Assembly: GCF_030248535.1 (NCBI RefSeq)
Contig: NZ_JAHGAJ010000019.1
Span: 299,282-363,281 of the forward strand
Source of the DNA: Vibrio sp. D404a
GTDB taxonomy: Bacteria > Pseudomonadota > Gammaproteobacteria > Enterobacterales > Vibrionaceae
Length of the DNA stretch: 64,000 nucleotides
Direction: 5' to 3'
Each line of letters opens with the position of its first letter. The stretch's first letter is position 1. A program made the position numbers and the translations under genes. Positions 1 through 8,507 of the stretch are shown in pieces. The notes beneath the pieces are model-generated. The model was not told where the DNA came from, searched no databases, and saw only the letters and a program-made list of their open reading frames with translations.

Positions 1-766
1 CCATTTCTAGCTGGCAACGTACGAAGTTTGGCGCTGTCGCAGCAGCAACTTTACGGCCTGTATCAACCGAACCGGTGAAGCTCACACCGTTTACATCTTT
101 CGAATGAATCAGTGCGTCACCTACTGTTGAACCACTGCCCAGTACAAGGTTGAACGTACCTGCTGGAATGCCTTGGCGATGGATGATCTCGGTTAATGCC
201 ACTGCACTTGCCGGTGTTAGATTCGCAGGCTTCCATATAACGCTGTTACCAAAAGCCAATGCTGGCGCAATTTTCCAAGCCGCCGTCGCGGTTGGGAAAT
301 TCCAAGGAGAGATAATGGCGATAACGCCTACGGCTTCACGAGTCACTTCAACGGAGACCCCTGGACGGACGGAAGCTGCGTTATCACCAATTTGACGAAG
401 TACTTCAGCGGCGAAGTACTGGAAGAATTGACCTGCACGATAGATTTCACCACGGCCTTCAGCAAATGGCTTACCCTCTTCACGAGAAAGTAGCGTGCCT
501 AATTCATCACAACGTGCAATCAGCTCATCACCAATCGCTTGTAGCACAGCTTGCTTACGCTCAATCGGTGTTTTTTCCCACTCAGGTTGGGCGTGTTTTG
601 CTGCCGAGATAGCCTGCTGCACTTGCTCTGAGCTTGCTTGCGCGAAATCACCTAGATTCTCTGAAATGTCAGAAGGGTTAATATTCGAAACAGTACTCAC
701 GCCCGCTTGCCATTCACCACCAATATAGAGTGCGTTTTCTGCTTGAACATTGTTTAGTTGAGTCAT
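1..766 (-). CDS. NAD(P)-dependent aldehyde dehydrogenase (N-terminal part, cut by window edge)
   Basis: About 255 N-terminal residues are visible and the gene runs off the left edge. The Rossmann-domain hallmarks of the aldehyde dehydrogenase superfamily are present: SPWNFP, the WKPANLTP segment with the cofactor-binding Lys, and SFTGSVDTG. The last visible residues (CQLEM) fall where the general-base Glu motif begins; the catalytic Cys lies outside the window. Two in-frame ATGs occur (769 and 766); the second sits 7 nt from AAGGA. It follows the RidA gene by about 100 nt on the same strand, with a divergent LysR regulator beyond, suggesting a small amino-acid or amine/semialdehyde catabolic unit. 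The substrate cannot be told from this fragment. Confidence 0.9.
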   Translation of the reverse strand, partial: MTQLNNVQAENALYIGGEWQAGVSTVSNINPSDISENLGDFAQASSEQVQQAISAAKHAQPEWEKTPIERKQAVLQAIGDELIARCDELGTLLSREEGKPFAEGRGEIYRAGQFFQYFAAEVLRQIGDNAASVRPGVSVEVTREAVGVIAIISPWNFPTATAAWKIAPALAFGNSVIWKPANLTPASAVALTEIIHRQGIPAGTFNLVLGSGSTVGDALIHSKDVNGVSFTGSVDTGRKVAAATAPNFVRCQLEM

Positions 767-866
767 CATTCTATCCTTGTCACGTCTTAGCGACTGTTGA
801 GTCTGGTCGCTCTGTATTGATTCAATAATTGAGTTGTGTTCGGTTTACTTACTCATGACCTATGCT

Positions 867-1265
867 TTACGCCTGCTGCGGAGCTGACGCATAGACTACA
901 AATTCCACTAACATCTCTTCTCTTGCGAGCCCTGCCACAACCATTGCTGCGCGGTTTGGGTATGGCGCTTCGAAATGCTCAGCGTAAACAGCGTTAACTG
1001 TTTTCAGGTATTCACGGTCGGTAACGTAGATCAGCACCTGAAGCACAGAGTCCATCGATGTGCCTGCGCACTCCAAGGTATGCTTCAAATTGTTAAAAGT
1101 TTGTCGCGTTTGAGCTTCAACGCCCCCTTCAACTACCGCACCCGTATCATCAATTGGGATCTGAGCAGTATAGAGAGTACCGTTGTTAACAATCGCCCAC
1201 TCCAAAGGGGCTTTAGAGGCAAAAAGTTCGGTTTTTACTGGCTGTTTTTTAGTTTGTACGTTCAC
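867..1265 (-). CDS. RidA/YjgF/YER057c/UK114 family protein
   Basis: 132 residues, the usual size for this trimeric family, whose characterised members hydrolyse reactive enamine/imine intermediates of PLP enzymes. The C-terminal signature is present: YPNRAAMVV carries the conserved Arg that binds the carboxylate, and VEFVVYA the conserved Glu. The start is GTG, with only a weak GGA 9 nt upstream. It precedes the aldehyde dehydrogenase on the same strand and diverges from a LysR gene. By inference it detoxifies an imine made in the same pathway; it could equally be one of the family's deaminase-like specialised paralogs. Confidence 0.88.
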   Translation of the reverse strand: MNVQTKKQPVKTELFASKAPLEWAIVNNGTLYTAQIPIDDTGAVVEGGVEAQTRQTFNNLKHTLECAGTSMDSVLQVLIYVTDREYLKTVNAVYAEHFEAPYPNRAAMVVAGLAREEMLVEFVVYASAPQQA

Positions 1266-1372
1266 GTTTCAATCCAACTTTGTAACAATTTTGTTTCAAG
1301 ATGGTTAAATACTGCACCTTGACGCCTGATAAATCTAACGGTAAATTTCGTGCATTTGATAAAAAAAACTTA

Positions 1373-1395
1373 TCACCTTACGCAAAGTAAGGTGA
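1373..1395. promoter_or_regulatory. 9-bp perfect inverted repeat in LysR/RidA divergent intergenic region
   Basis: TCACCTTAC (1373-1381) and GTAAGGTGA (1387-1395) form a perfect dyad with a 5-nt spacer. It lies 28 nt before the LysR start and about 110 nt before the RidA start. Divergent LysR-target pairs usually share an operator here, so this is a candidate binding site. As RNA it would also form a leader hairpin for the LysR mRNA. Confidence 0.45.
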
Positions 1396-1423
1396 AACAA
1401 GGGATTGAGAAGGATTCAAACGG

Positions 1424-2305
1424 ATGAGTATTAAATTGCAGCAGCTAAAACATTTCGTTTTTGTGATAGAGGAAGGGGGATTTCGAGCCGCAGCGAACCG
1501 TGCCAACCGTTCTCAAGCCGCTCTATCGACATCAATCAAAGAGCTAGAAAAGATACTTGGTCAGCCTCTGTTTGAAACAGGCAACAAGTCAACGCTGACG
1601 CCATTTGGAGAAATATGTCTACCTAAGATCATACAATTTCTGAATGTTTACAAAGCACTAGATAATGACTTACGCGCCGCGGCGGCAGGTCAACAAGGAA
1701 GAGTAAGGATTGCCAGCGTTCCCTCCGTAGCCGCAAAATTAATCCCGAGTGTGCTGGGAGCCTTCTGTGAGCAATACCCAAATGTAGAAGTGAGTTTAAT
1801 TGATGATAATGCGGCTGGCGTAGAAGCAAGACTATTGTCTGGAGAGGTTGATGTCGCGCTAGGCAACAGCTCAAGCCTCGATGAAGACACTATCGATTTT
1901 ACTCCATTGATCTCAGACCCGATCGGTGTCGTCTGTTTGAAAGACAATCCAATCGCCAGTCAACCAGAAGGTATAGAGTGGCAAACCTTACTCCAACAAC
2001 CCTTTATTCGTAATGGGACCTGTACCCTACTCGACCCAACGCCAGCTCGCACGCTCAGTGAACAAGCTCTCTATTCGGTAGAGAACATCACATCCCTATT
2101 TTCAGTACTCGAGCTCGGGATTGGAGTGACAACCCTGCCAAAACTGGCCTTCCCGACCAACGAAACCCGTTTAACTTGGATTCCGTTAATTGACCCGCCG
2201 TTAAAGCGTCAGATTGGTATATTCAGATTGTCAGACAGGACTATTTCACCGCAAGCACAAGCTTTTCATGACCTGTGCGTGCAGTATTTGAAGATAAACC
2301 AATAA
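1424..2305 (+). CDS. LysR-type transcriptional regulator
   Basis: 293 residues with a typical N-terminal winged helix-turn-helix (KLQQLKHFVFVIEEGGF, then RAAANRANRSQAALSTSIKELE) and a LysR substrate-binding domain starting near residue 90. It is divergent from ridA-aldehyde dehydrogenase, so by the usual genetic logic it probably controls that unit and itself. AAGGA lies 14 nt before the ATG, which is rather distant. The effector is unknown. Confidence 0.92.
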   Translation: MSIKLQQLKHFVFVIEEGGFRAAANRANRSQAALSTSIKELEKILGQPLFETGNKSTLTPFGEICLPKIIQFLNVYKALDNDLRAAAAGQQGRVRIASVPSVAAKLIPSVLGAFCEQYPNVEVSLIDDNAAGVEARLLSGEVDVALGNSSSLDEDTIDFTPLISDPIGVVCLKDNPIASQPEGIEWQTLLQQPFIRNGTCTLLDPTPARTLSEQALYSVENITSLFSVLELGIGVTTLPKLAFPTNETRLTWIPLIDPPLKRQIGIFRLSDRTISPQAQAFHDLCVQYLKINQ

Positions 2306-2320
2306 CGGTTTGCTTATTGG
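2299..2320. terminator. Possible stem-loop between convergent LysR and S66 genes
   Basis: CCAATAA (2299-2305, containing the LysR stop codon) and TTATTGG (2314-2320) can form a 7-bp hairpin with an 8-nt loop. Neither side has a strong T-run, so termination efficiency is doubtful. The convergent position makes a terminator role plausible. Confidence 0.3.
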
Positions 2321-2347
2321 AAAGGTTGATGGACTGAAACGATTCGC

Positions 2348-3352
2348 TTAATCGCGGTTCAACCAATCGCCTGAAATAGAAATAGAGTGCTGATCGAAAT
2401 CTATCTTACAATCTGAGCCTAATGGCAGCGTGAACATTGGGTGCGTATGACAACAATCAAAGCCCGACAAAATTGGCACATCTTGACCATTTAACACCTC
2501 TAACAATACGTCTAGTGGTGTGCGGCCTGTTCCTCTGTCATTAAACAGCTCATGCTTACCGAGCACAATAGCAGACACACGGTCGAAAATGCCACACGCC
2601 TTGAGTAGTGAGAAAGAGCGCTCAACTGTTTCAATTCCGAGCATGCAGTCTTCAACCAACAGGATATCGCCCTGCTTAATCTCTGGCATGTATTCGCTGC
2701 CCCAAATCGCTCCCATAGTATTCAGGTTACCACCGATAATACGCCCTTCAACAACACCAGTGCCTAGGTATTGCCATTCGTTCTGATAGACAGGTTTTGC
2801 TTTATCTTGGGTTTCCCACTCGGCGCGGAAATCTGTCCATACTGCAGGCATGGTGTAAGTATGTGTGTCGAGATCTTGGCAGAGAATTTGATGGAAGGAA
2901 GAGAAAGTCTCATCCACCAGTGGTGCAAACTCACCAAACGAAGCAACAAGCGCTGGACCATAGAAAGTTGGGATACCCGTTTGAGCATAGATCCCCATGA
3001 GAAGTGCCGTCACATCGGAATAGCCAATGATGATTTTAGGGTCGTTACGCAGAGCTTGGTAATCAATGTAAGGCAACAGCGCATTACTGTTATTACCGCC
3101 AATCGTTGACATAATACAACGCACACTAGGGTCTCGAATCAAGGCATTCAGTTCAGCCGCGCGCTCTTGAATCGACCCAGAACGATAACCGTCTGATTTA
3201 CCTGTGAGCTCCCCTGCCACAAGCTCAAAGCCTTTACTCTCTAGATACTGTTTAGCTCTCGCGAAACGTTTTGGGGCAAAAACCGTTGCAGGAGACGATG
3301 GCGAGAAGAACGCAATCTTATCGCCGCGTTTTAGAGGTTTTGGTAATAACAT
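2348..3352 (-). CDS. S66 family serine peptidase (LD-carboxypeptidase / MccF-like)
   Basis: 334 residues, full length for family S66. The nucleophile motif GYSD (Ser112), the Glu in LLVED (Glu234) and the His in HTHPM (His304) match the Ser-Glu-His triad of LD-carboxypeptidase and MccF. No signal peptide, so cytoplasmic. Family members cleave the L-D bond of murein tetrapeptides during recycling, or, as in MccF, the amide of processed microcin C. The longer MccF-like sequence makes both roles possible. AAGGA sits 7 nt before the ATG. It is convergent with the LysR gene and shows no operon partner. A microcin-C-type importer homologue (yejABEF) lies 23 kb away. Confidence 0.9.
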   Translation of the reverse strand: MLLPKPLKRGDKIAFFSPSSPATVFAPKRFARAKQYLESKGFELVAGELTGKSDGYRSGSIQERAAELNALIRDPSVRCIMSTIGGNNSNALLPYIDYQALRNDPKIIIGYSDVTALLMGIYAQTGIPTFYGPALVASFGEFAPLVDETFSSFHQILCQDLDTHTYTMPAVWTDFRAEWETQDKAKPVYQNEWQYLGTGVVEGRIIGGNLNTMGAIWGSEYMPEIKQGDILLVEDCMLGIETVERSFSLLKACGIFDRVSAIVLGKHELFNDRGTGRTPLDVLLEVLNGQDVPILSGFDCCHTHPMFTLPLGSDCKIDFDQHSISISGDWLNRD

Positions 3353-3572
3353 GCCGATATCCTTATTCTTTTATTGACTAGCCAACCATTTAAGCTATTG
3401 AAATATAATCATAATTGCAACAGCTAACTCTTAATTCAATAGACGAAGTCACGTGTAAATATAAGCGGACATTGTCGAGTAATAACGTAAAAACCGCGCT
3501 ACATAAACTTGAACAAAAAAACCGCAGATTTACCGCTCACATTTTGTACAATAGATATACTTCTGTACTACA

Positions 3573-3584
3573 ATGTATATACAT
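3573..3584. promoter_or_regulatory. 12-bp palindrome ATGTATATACAT, candidate RHH operator, copy 1
   Basis: A perfect palindrome 26 nt upstream of the small membrane-peptide start at 3611, where it would overlap the promoter or early leader. The identical 12-mer occurs at 4355-4366 upstream of the ribbon-helix-helix gene. Ribbon-helix-helix dimers bind short AT-rich palindromes of this kind; assignment to this protein is inference. Confidence 0.5.
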
Positions 3585-3610
3585 CAACAATACAGAAGAG
3601 AGAGATTTAT

Positions 3611-3724
3611 ATGAAACAAACACATACATTCAATCACACGGTTGAACAACCAGTATTTGGTTTACTAGAACGTATTGGTATTGTCGCATTAGTGATTGTC
3701 GCGACTCTATTTACCATGGCTTAA
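3611..3724 (+). CDS. 37-residue single-pass membrane peptide
   Basis: A short ORF with a purine-rich AGAGAGA 6 nt before the ATG. The N-terminal third is polar (MKQTHTFNHTVEQP). Residues 16-36 form one hydrophobic helix (FGLLERIGIVALVIVATLF) with an internal Glu-Arg pair, ending MA. The family is not recognised. It has its own upstream region with a palindrome shared with the nearby RHH gene, and it is followed by tandem repeats. A toxin-like or regulatory membrane peptide is conceivable, but nothing in the sequence proves a function. Translation itself is inferred from the start context. Confidence 0.55.
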   Translation: MKQTHTFNHTVEQPVFGLLERIGIVALVIVATLFTMA

Positions 3725-3745
3725 GCGCTGCTCGTTACCCCAAAA

Positions 3746-3809
3746 GACGAAGCTTTCAAAAGACTGTGCTCTCAAAAGACAGTTTTCTAAAAAGACAGCG
3801 CTCTAAAAA
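3746..3809. repeat. Four 16-bp degenerate tandem repeats after the small peptide gene
   Basis: Units begin at 3746, 3762, 3778 and 3794 with exact 16-bp phase: GACGAAGCTTTCAAAA, GACTGTGCTCTCAAAA, GACAGTTTTCTAAAAA, GACAGCGCTCTAAAAA. They start 22 nt after the stop of the 37-residue peptide gene. The core resembles the 16-bp repeats at 52.6 kb. Confidence 0.75.
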
Positions 3810-4077
3810 CAGTGAAGATTGAGTAAGCTTTAATCAATCATAGTCAAAACGAAGTCGCTAGTTGACCAAATGTGGCAAAGCGTAGGTCGGATAGAAGTAA
3901 CTGGTTGGTAGAACAGCTTAGATAAAGAATGAGAGGATAAGGATATTCTCGTTGAATTCGAGAACATCACCGATGTTTAAAGAATAAAATGAACGACTGA
4001 AGATGGGCTTAACAGTTAACTGCAAAATCGATACTGGCGCGACGTTACTACTGTTATCACTGTTTTGCCGTTAGTAA
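3810..4077. other. Intergenic stretch without recognised genes
   Basis: This follows the tandem repeats and separates the small peptide gene from the convergent RHH gene. I see no convincing ORF with a ribosome-binding site, no strong hairpin with T-run and no further repeats. Confidence 0.5.
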
Positions 4078-4269
4078 TTATTGTTCCGAGCTTTCATCGC
4101 TGTTGGTTTGATTCTCGGCCACGAATTTCTTTATGAACTGGCGAATCTCACGCGCCGCAGACGTATCCATATCATCACACAGCGATATAAAGCTGTCTTT
4201 CAACTCGCTATTTATCCGGATGATCAATTGGCTATCTTTCGCGTTTGCTTTGTTCTTTTTGGCGGCCAT
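4078..4269 (-). CDS. Arc/CopG-like ribbon-helix-helix DNA-binding protein
   Basis: 63 residues. A Lys-rich N-terminus is followed by a short beta strand (SQLIIRIN, residues 13-20), helix A (SELKDSFISLCDDM) and helix B (SAAREIRQFIKKFVAENQ), the layout of an RHH dimer, and then an acidic Ser/Glu tail. AAGG lies 9 nt upstream of the ATG. No toxin partner is adjacent, so it is a stand-alone regulator or an orphan antitoxin. The palindrome ATGTATATACAT 86 nt upstream, also found before the 37-residue peptide gene, suggests it controls both genes. Confidence 0.8.
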   Translation of the reverse strand: MAAKKNKANAKDSQLIIRINSELKDSFISLCDDMDTSAAREIRQFIKKFVAENQTNSDESSEQ

Positions 4270-4354
4270 TACTGCATACCTTAGATACTCAAACTTTTAA
4301 TAGTTCGATTCTATGACACACAAGCCAAGAGAGCCAATGCGAATCGTATATTCG

Positions 4355-4366
4355 ATGTATATACAT
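4355..4366. promoter_or_regulatory. 12-bp palindrome ATGTATATACAT, candidate RHH operator, copy 2
   Basis: Identical to the palindrome at 3573-3584. It lies 86 nt upstream of the RHH gene start, between that gene and the 3' end of the pst-linked gene. A related half-palindrome, GTATATTC, lies directly beside it (4347-4354). Confidence 0.5.
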
Positions 4367-4444
4367 GATCCGGCTCTATAATTGGTTACAAATTTAGAAG
4401 AGAAAAGCGTTTAAAAATCAACGCTAAATCACAAAAAGTGTTTT

Positions 4445-4897
4445 CTAACCATACATGTATCGTGACATAAAGAAGTTCACGTTCTCGATTACGGCATCAT
4501 ATTCGTTTTCCGTCTTCTCTACATCCCAAAACAATAATTTGTCGTAGGTTGGCATCGGAGAGACCATTTGAATGGCATTCAAGCTCACCGTGATCAGCAG
4601 GTCATAGTGCCCTGCCGTAAAATCACCATCCAATTTATCCCCCCGACCGAATGTCTGCACATTGGCACGATCGCCCACAGCAGAGGTTGGAATCGAGTAA
4701 CAAATAATATCGAAATGACCATAGCACTTGATATCAAGCTGCTGCGCAGCAAACAAAGCCAGATCATTGCTCGAGTCCCCTAACACGAAAATACGCTTTC
4801 GTTTTAGAGGTGCGGTTGTGCGGCGAGTGAAAGCAGAGCCCTTAGCCCTGCTTTCCAATTTGTTGCCTCGCCCAATAGAATTACCCAAAGCGGCCAC
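4445..4897 (-). CDS. Degenerate LMW-phosphatase/arsenate-reductase-like protein, last gene of the pst unit
   Basis: 150 residues from a GTG start that overlaps the end of pstB by 17 nt, with AGGGA 8 nt upstream; translational coupling is likely. The segment [20 protein letters not shown] (35-54) aligns by pattern with the phosphate-binding-loop start of low-molecular-weight phosphatases and ArsC, FVCxGNSxRSxx[20 protein letters not shown] (97-114) and [13 protein letters not shown] (121-133) match the later ArsC blocks DLVVTVCDNA..CP and HWGFPDP. The nucleophilic Cys and the loop Arg are missing, so catalysis by the usual mechanism is unlikely. A phosphate- or protein-binding role beside PstB is inferred. 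The remote homology needs a profile search. Confidence 0.6.
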   Translation of the reverse strand: MAALGNSIGRGNKLESRAKGSAFTRRTTAPLKRKRIFVLGDSSNDLALFAAQQLDIKCYGHFDIICYSIPTSAVGDRANVQTFGRGDKLDGDFTAGHYDLLITVSLNAIQMVSPMPTYDKLLFWDVEKTENEYDAVIENVNFFMSRYMYG

Positions 4898-5759
4898 TGA
4901 TATAGTCCCTAGTCAAACGGTGTTGTGGGTTATGAAACACTTCCTTGGTTTCATTCACTTCGATCAAGTCACCCAAGTGAAAGTAAGCGGTACGGTCAGA
5001 AACACGCAAAGCTTGCTGCATCGAGTGCGTGACAATCACAATACTGAATTGCTTTTTAAGATCATGAATCAACTCTTCAATCACTTCAGTCGCAATCGGG
5101 TCAAGCGCAGAACAGGGCTCATCCATCAGAATCACTTCAGGGCTAATGGCGATAGTACGTGCGATACACAAACGTTGTTGTTGCCCGCCTGAAAGCCCTG
5201 TCGCTGGATGGTCAAGACGATCTTTCACTTCGTCCCACAAACCCGCTTTGGTCAGAGACTCTTCAACCACTAAGTCCATGTCCGACTTCTTCTCTACCAA
5301 ACCATGCAAACGCGGGCCGTAGATAATGTTGTCATAGATGGACTTCGGGAATGGGTTTGGTCTTTGAAACACCATCCCCACTTGCGAGCGTAGCTCAACA
5401 ATTTCTTGATCTTTAGAGTAGATATCTTGGTTATCCAACGTGATGCTGCCGTTGATGACACAACCATCGACGGTATCGTTCATGCGGTTCAAACAACGCA
5501 AGAACGTCGATTTACCACAACCAGACGGACCAATCATCGATAGCACTTCGCGCTCACCAATGTCTAAGCTGACGTTTTTGATCGCTTGCTTTTCGCCATG
5601 GTCATAAAACACATCCACATGGCGAGCTGACATACGCGCTTGCTCAATGAATGGCAGACCTACTGTATCTCGTGATTCGTCAGCACGGTGATGGACAGAG
5701 TTGGTCGCTTGGGCTTCAACTTGCAGTTGGCCAGATAAAGTTTGAATATTTTCAGTCAT
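4881..5759 (-). CDS. pstB: Phosphate ABC transporter ATP-binding protein PstB
   Basis: 292 residues. Walker [10 protein letters not shown] (77-85), ABC signature LSGGQQQ (189-195), Walker B VILMDEP (209-215) and the switch His in VTHSM (His245) are intact. The Cys in Walker A, the [10 protein letters not shown] segment and the closing DYISGRFG are typical of PstB. An N-terminal extension of about 40 residues precedes the usual start. It lies 13 nt downstream of pstA and energises high-affinity phosphate import at the inner membrane. No phoU follows; the next gene is a phosphatase-like protein that overlaps its 3' end. Confidence 0.97.
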   Translation of the reverse strand: MTENIQTLSGQLQVEAQATNSVHHRADESRDTVGLPFIEQARMSARHVDVFYDHGEKQAIKNVSLDIGEREVLSMIGPSGCGKSTFLRCLNRMNDTVDGCVINGSITLDNQDIYSKDQEIVELRSQVGMVFQRPNPFPKSIYDNIIYGPRLHGLVEKKSDMDLVVEESLTKAGLWDEVKDRLDHPATGLSGGQQQRLCIARTIAISPEVILMDEPCSALDPIATEVIEELIHDLKKQFSIVIVTHSMQQALRVSDRTAYFHLGDLIEVNETKEVFHNPQHRLTRDYISGRFG

Positions 5760-5772
5760 TTGAGAACCTCTC

Positions 5773-7074
5773 CTACCAACGGCGTTCTAAGCGTTTACGC
5801 AGCATTACCGCGCATGAATTCATAAAGGCTAAGAAGAAAAGCAAAACCATGATTGCGCCAGAAGTATTCTCAGCGAAACCTTTCTCTGGGTTTTCAGCCC
5901 ACAAGTAAATTTGTACAGGCAGTGCACTTGCTGCGTCGAATGGCCCTTGCGGAACATCAACGATGAAAGCCACCATACCAATCATAATCAGCGGCGCAGT
6001 TTCACCCAGAGCTTGCGCCATACCGATAATCGTACCTGTCAGCATCCCCGGCATCGCCAAAGGCAATACGTGATGCGTAACAGACTGCATTTTGGATGCC
6101 CCTACTCCCAATGCCGCGTCCTTAATCGAGGGCGGCACTGCTTTAATCGCGGCTCGACTTGAAATGATGATTGTAGGTAGAGTCATCAGCGATAAAACTA
6201 AACCACCGACAATTGGCGCTGAGCGAGGCAGTTCCGCTACATTCAGGAAGATCGCCAAACCAAGCAAACCGAACACGATCGATGGAACAGCCGCTAAGTT
6301 ATTGATGTTAATCTCGATCAGGTCGGTGATCTTATTCTTAGGTGCGAACTCTTCTAAGTAAGTTGCGGCAGCAACGCCAATTGGGAAACTGATACAGAAA
6401 CAGACCAATAAGGTGTAGAAAGATCCAACCATAGCGCCCCAAATACCAGCAAGTTCAGCATCTCGGCTGTCGCCATTGGTAAAGAAGTTCTGATTAAACA
6501 CCGTTCTCACTTTGCCTTGATTATCTAACTGCTCGAACCAAGCGACTTGATTGTCTTTAAACTTGCGCGAATCTTCCGGAATCGACGCATCGACATTGCC
6601 TTTGTTGAACTGGTTGAACAGATCGCCCGTTAACGCCCAATAAGTGATCTCTGTGCCGACCAAGGATGGATTAGCAACCACCATGTCACGCAAGTCGTAC
6701 TCCGCACCTCGAGAGATAAACGAGTACAGAGCTTTTCGCTCTTTGCGGCCATTGACTTCAATCTCTTCTTTAAGGGCATTACGCAGTGCTTTCATATAGT
6801 TAGCACTAAATAGCTCTGTTTCATTGGGTGATTCATTGATCAAACCAAGCGTTTCATGATCTAAGCTCACTTCAAGCTTGAGCTCCGTCGTCATGAACGC
6901 GGTATAGCCCTGAGAAGTGATCGAAGCAATCAACACAACCAAAAATAGGATTGCTGAACTGATTGATACAATGCCATACCAACGAAAACGACCTTCTTTG
7001 GATTTCCTTTTCGCTAAACTCGCCTGTACTTTGGCTTTTTTAGTCTTTGATATTTCGTTTAAGACACTAGTCAT
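5773..7074 (-). CDS. pstA: Phosphate ABC transporter permease PstA
   Basis: 433 residues, longer than the roughly 300-residue E. coli protein. The extra part is an N-terminal membrane anchor (about 33-55) and a soluble, probably periplasmic segment of about 140 residues before the transport domain. The EAA-type loop is visible as [23 protein letters not shown], followed by LGETAPL. The start overlaps the end of pstC by 8 nt. It pairs with PstC to form the phosphate channel. The long insertion is also seen in other Vibrio-type PstA proteins; its role is not evident. Confidence 0.95.
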   Translation of the reverse strand: MTSVLNEISKTKKAKVQASLAKRKSKEGRFRWYGIVSISSAILFLVVLIASITSQGYTAFMTTELKLEVSLDHETLGLINESPNETELFSANYMKALRNALKEEIEVNGRKERKALYSFISRGAEYDLRDMVVANPSLVGTEITYWALTGDLFNQFNKGNVDASIPEDSRKFKDNQVAWFEQLDNQGKVRTVFNQNFFTNGDSRDAELAGIWGAMVGSFYTLLVCFCISFPIGVAAATYLEEFAPKNKITDLIEININNLAAVPSIVFGLLGLAIFLNVAELPRSAPIVGGLVLSLMTLPTIIISSRAAIKAVPPSIKDAALGVGASKMQSVTHHVLPLAMPGMLTGTIIGMAQALGETAPLIMIGMVAFIVDVPQGPFDAASALPVQIYLWAENPEKGFAENTSGAIMVLLFFLAFMNSCAVMLRKRLERRW

Positions 7075-8446
7075 ACTGTTCTCGATATTTCTTCACAATG
7101 CGTAGTGCGACAAAGTTAAGCGCCAGAGTCACAACAAACAGTGATAGACCCAAGGCAAACGCGGCCAATGTTTTCGGACTATCGAACTCTTGGTCACCTA
7201 CTAATAAAGTCACGATTTGGACGGTAATCGTCGTCACCGACTCCAATGGGTTCGCGGTTAGGTTGGCAGACAAACCTGCCGCCATCACAACAATCATGGT
7301 TTCACCGATAGCACGAGACACCGCAAGCAATAAGCCCCCGACAATGCCCGGCAATGCAGCAGGCAACACCACATTTTTGATGGTTTCAGATTCGGTGGCA
7401 CCTAGGCTCAGCGACCCATCACGCAGCGACTGAGGCACCGCAGTAATCACGTCGTCCGACAAAGAGGAAACGAAAGGAATGATCATGATGCCCATGATAA
7501 GGCCCGCCGCTAATGCACTTTCTGACGATGCCGAAGTTAAGCCCACAGCATGCGCGGTATCACGAATCAAAGGCGCAACAACTAAAGCGGCAAAGAAACC
7601 GTAAACCACCGTTGGAATACCCGCTAGAACTTCAAGTACTGGCTTTGCCACACTGCGAACGCGTGGAGAGGCGTATTCCGCGAGATAAATGGCGCTCATC
7701 AAACCAACCGGCGCAGCAATGCACATCGCGATGGCTGAGATCATTAAGGTGCCGACAAACAAAGGAATAAAGCCAAAGGCGCCACTTGCCCCTTGCTGAT
7801 CTGCGCGCAGAGCTACTTGCGGAGACCACTCCAAACCAAAGATGAAGTCAGTCACCGGAACAATATTGAAAAAACGAATCGCTTCGAACAGCACCGAAAG
7901 AACAATACCCAAGGTCGTTAAAATCGCGATCACTGAACAGATGACTAAGAACATCTGCAGTATGTTTTCGACATAAACACGTGCTTTGACTTTTGGTCGC
8001 ACTAACTTCAAGCCCACGGCCAAGCCAGCGAACGAGATGGCGATCAAGGTAGCGAAGCGAAGGTTGTTACCCGACTCAATCACATGAATGTAATTTTGAG
8101 ACGCATTGTTTAACCATTCTTGGTCTGTTGTCGTGATGCCATCAGCAACGTGTTTTATTTGACTGAATAACAGTGAAGGATTCGTACCACCCGATAGCAC
8201 ACTGCTCGGCAGGTTTGACATCACCATTGACTCAACAATGGAAGGATAGAAAGCGCTCCAGACAGCAAAAATGAGCAACGCGGGGATAGCAGCTAAAATT
8301 GCGGCTAACGTTGCGTAGTAGGAAGGTCTGGAGTGAAGGTATCTTAATCCGCCGTTTGAATGAGCCAGCTGTTTGGAACGGTTTTTAGTTACCACATAGG
8401 CAACCGTCGAGATACCAAGCAGCAAGATCATAAGCAAAGAATTCAT
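7067..8446 (-). CDS. pstC: Phosphate ABC transporter permease PstC
   Basis: About 459 residues from the ATG at 8446, which has GAGG 4 nt upstream; an upstream in-frame ATG at 8497 lacks a ribosome-binding site and falls inside the pstS-pstC hairpin. As in PstA, an N-terminal helix and an extra soluble segment precede the permease domain. The EAA-type loop is SLRDGSLSLGATESETIKNVVLPAALPG, followed by AIGETM. It is co-transcribed after pstS and overlaps pstA by 8 nt. It forms the inner-membrane phosphate path with PstA. Confidence 0.95.
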   Translation of the reverse strand: MNSLLMILLLGISTVAYVVTKNRSKQLAHSNGGLRYLHSRPSYYATLAAILAAIPALLIFAVWSAFYPSIVESMVMSNLPSSVLSGGTNPSLLFSQIKHVADGITTTDQEWLNNASQNYIHVIESGNNLRFATLIAISFAGLAVGLKLVRPKVKARVYVENILQMFLVICSVIAILTTLGIVLSVLFEAIRFFNIVPVTDFIFGLEWSPQVALRADQQGASGAFGFIPLFVGTLMISAIAMCIAAPVGLMSAIYLAEYASPRVRSVAKPVLEVLAGIPTVVYGFFAALVVAPLIRDTAHAVGLTSASSESALAAGLIMGIMIIPFVSSLSDDVITAVPQSLRDGSLSLGATESETIKNVVLPAALPGIVGGLLLAVSRAIGETMIVVMAAGLSANLTANPLESVTTITVQIVTLLVGDQEFDSPKTLAAFALGLSLFVVTLALNFVALRIVKKYREQYD

Positions 8447-8464
8447 AGGACCTCTGAAACTAAT

Positions 8465-8494
8465 AACGGGGTAACCTAAAAAAGGCTCCCCGTT
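8465..8494 (-). terminator. Intercistronic stem-loop between pstS and pstC
   Basis: In the pst mRNA, AACGGGG and CCCCGTT form a 7-bp stem (8488-8494 with 8465-8471), and CCT/AGG pairs can extend it inward. It starts 14 nt after the pstS stop and lacks a following U-run. Such structures often protect the abundant binding-protein mRNA or partially attenuate the permease genes; that role is inferred. Confidence 0.6.
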
Positions 8495-8507
8495 CATTCA
8501 CTATGGA

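Noticed and set aside
2771..3109. 112-residue ORF antisense to the S66 peptidase
   Set aside because: Shadow frame over a gene with a complete catalytic triad and no start signal.
4078..4269. Classical toxin-antitoxin pair for the RHH protein
   Set aside because: No adjacent toxin ORF overlaps or follows it; the only possible partner, the 37-residue peptide, has a separate promoter and opposite orientation.
8447..8497. Longer PstC start at 8497
   Set aside because: The extra 17 residues are encoded inside the pstS-pstC hairpin and have no ribosome-binding site; the ATG at 8446 has GAGG.
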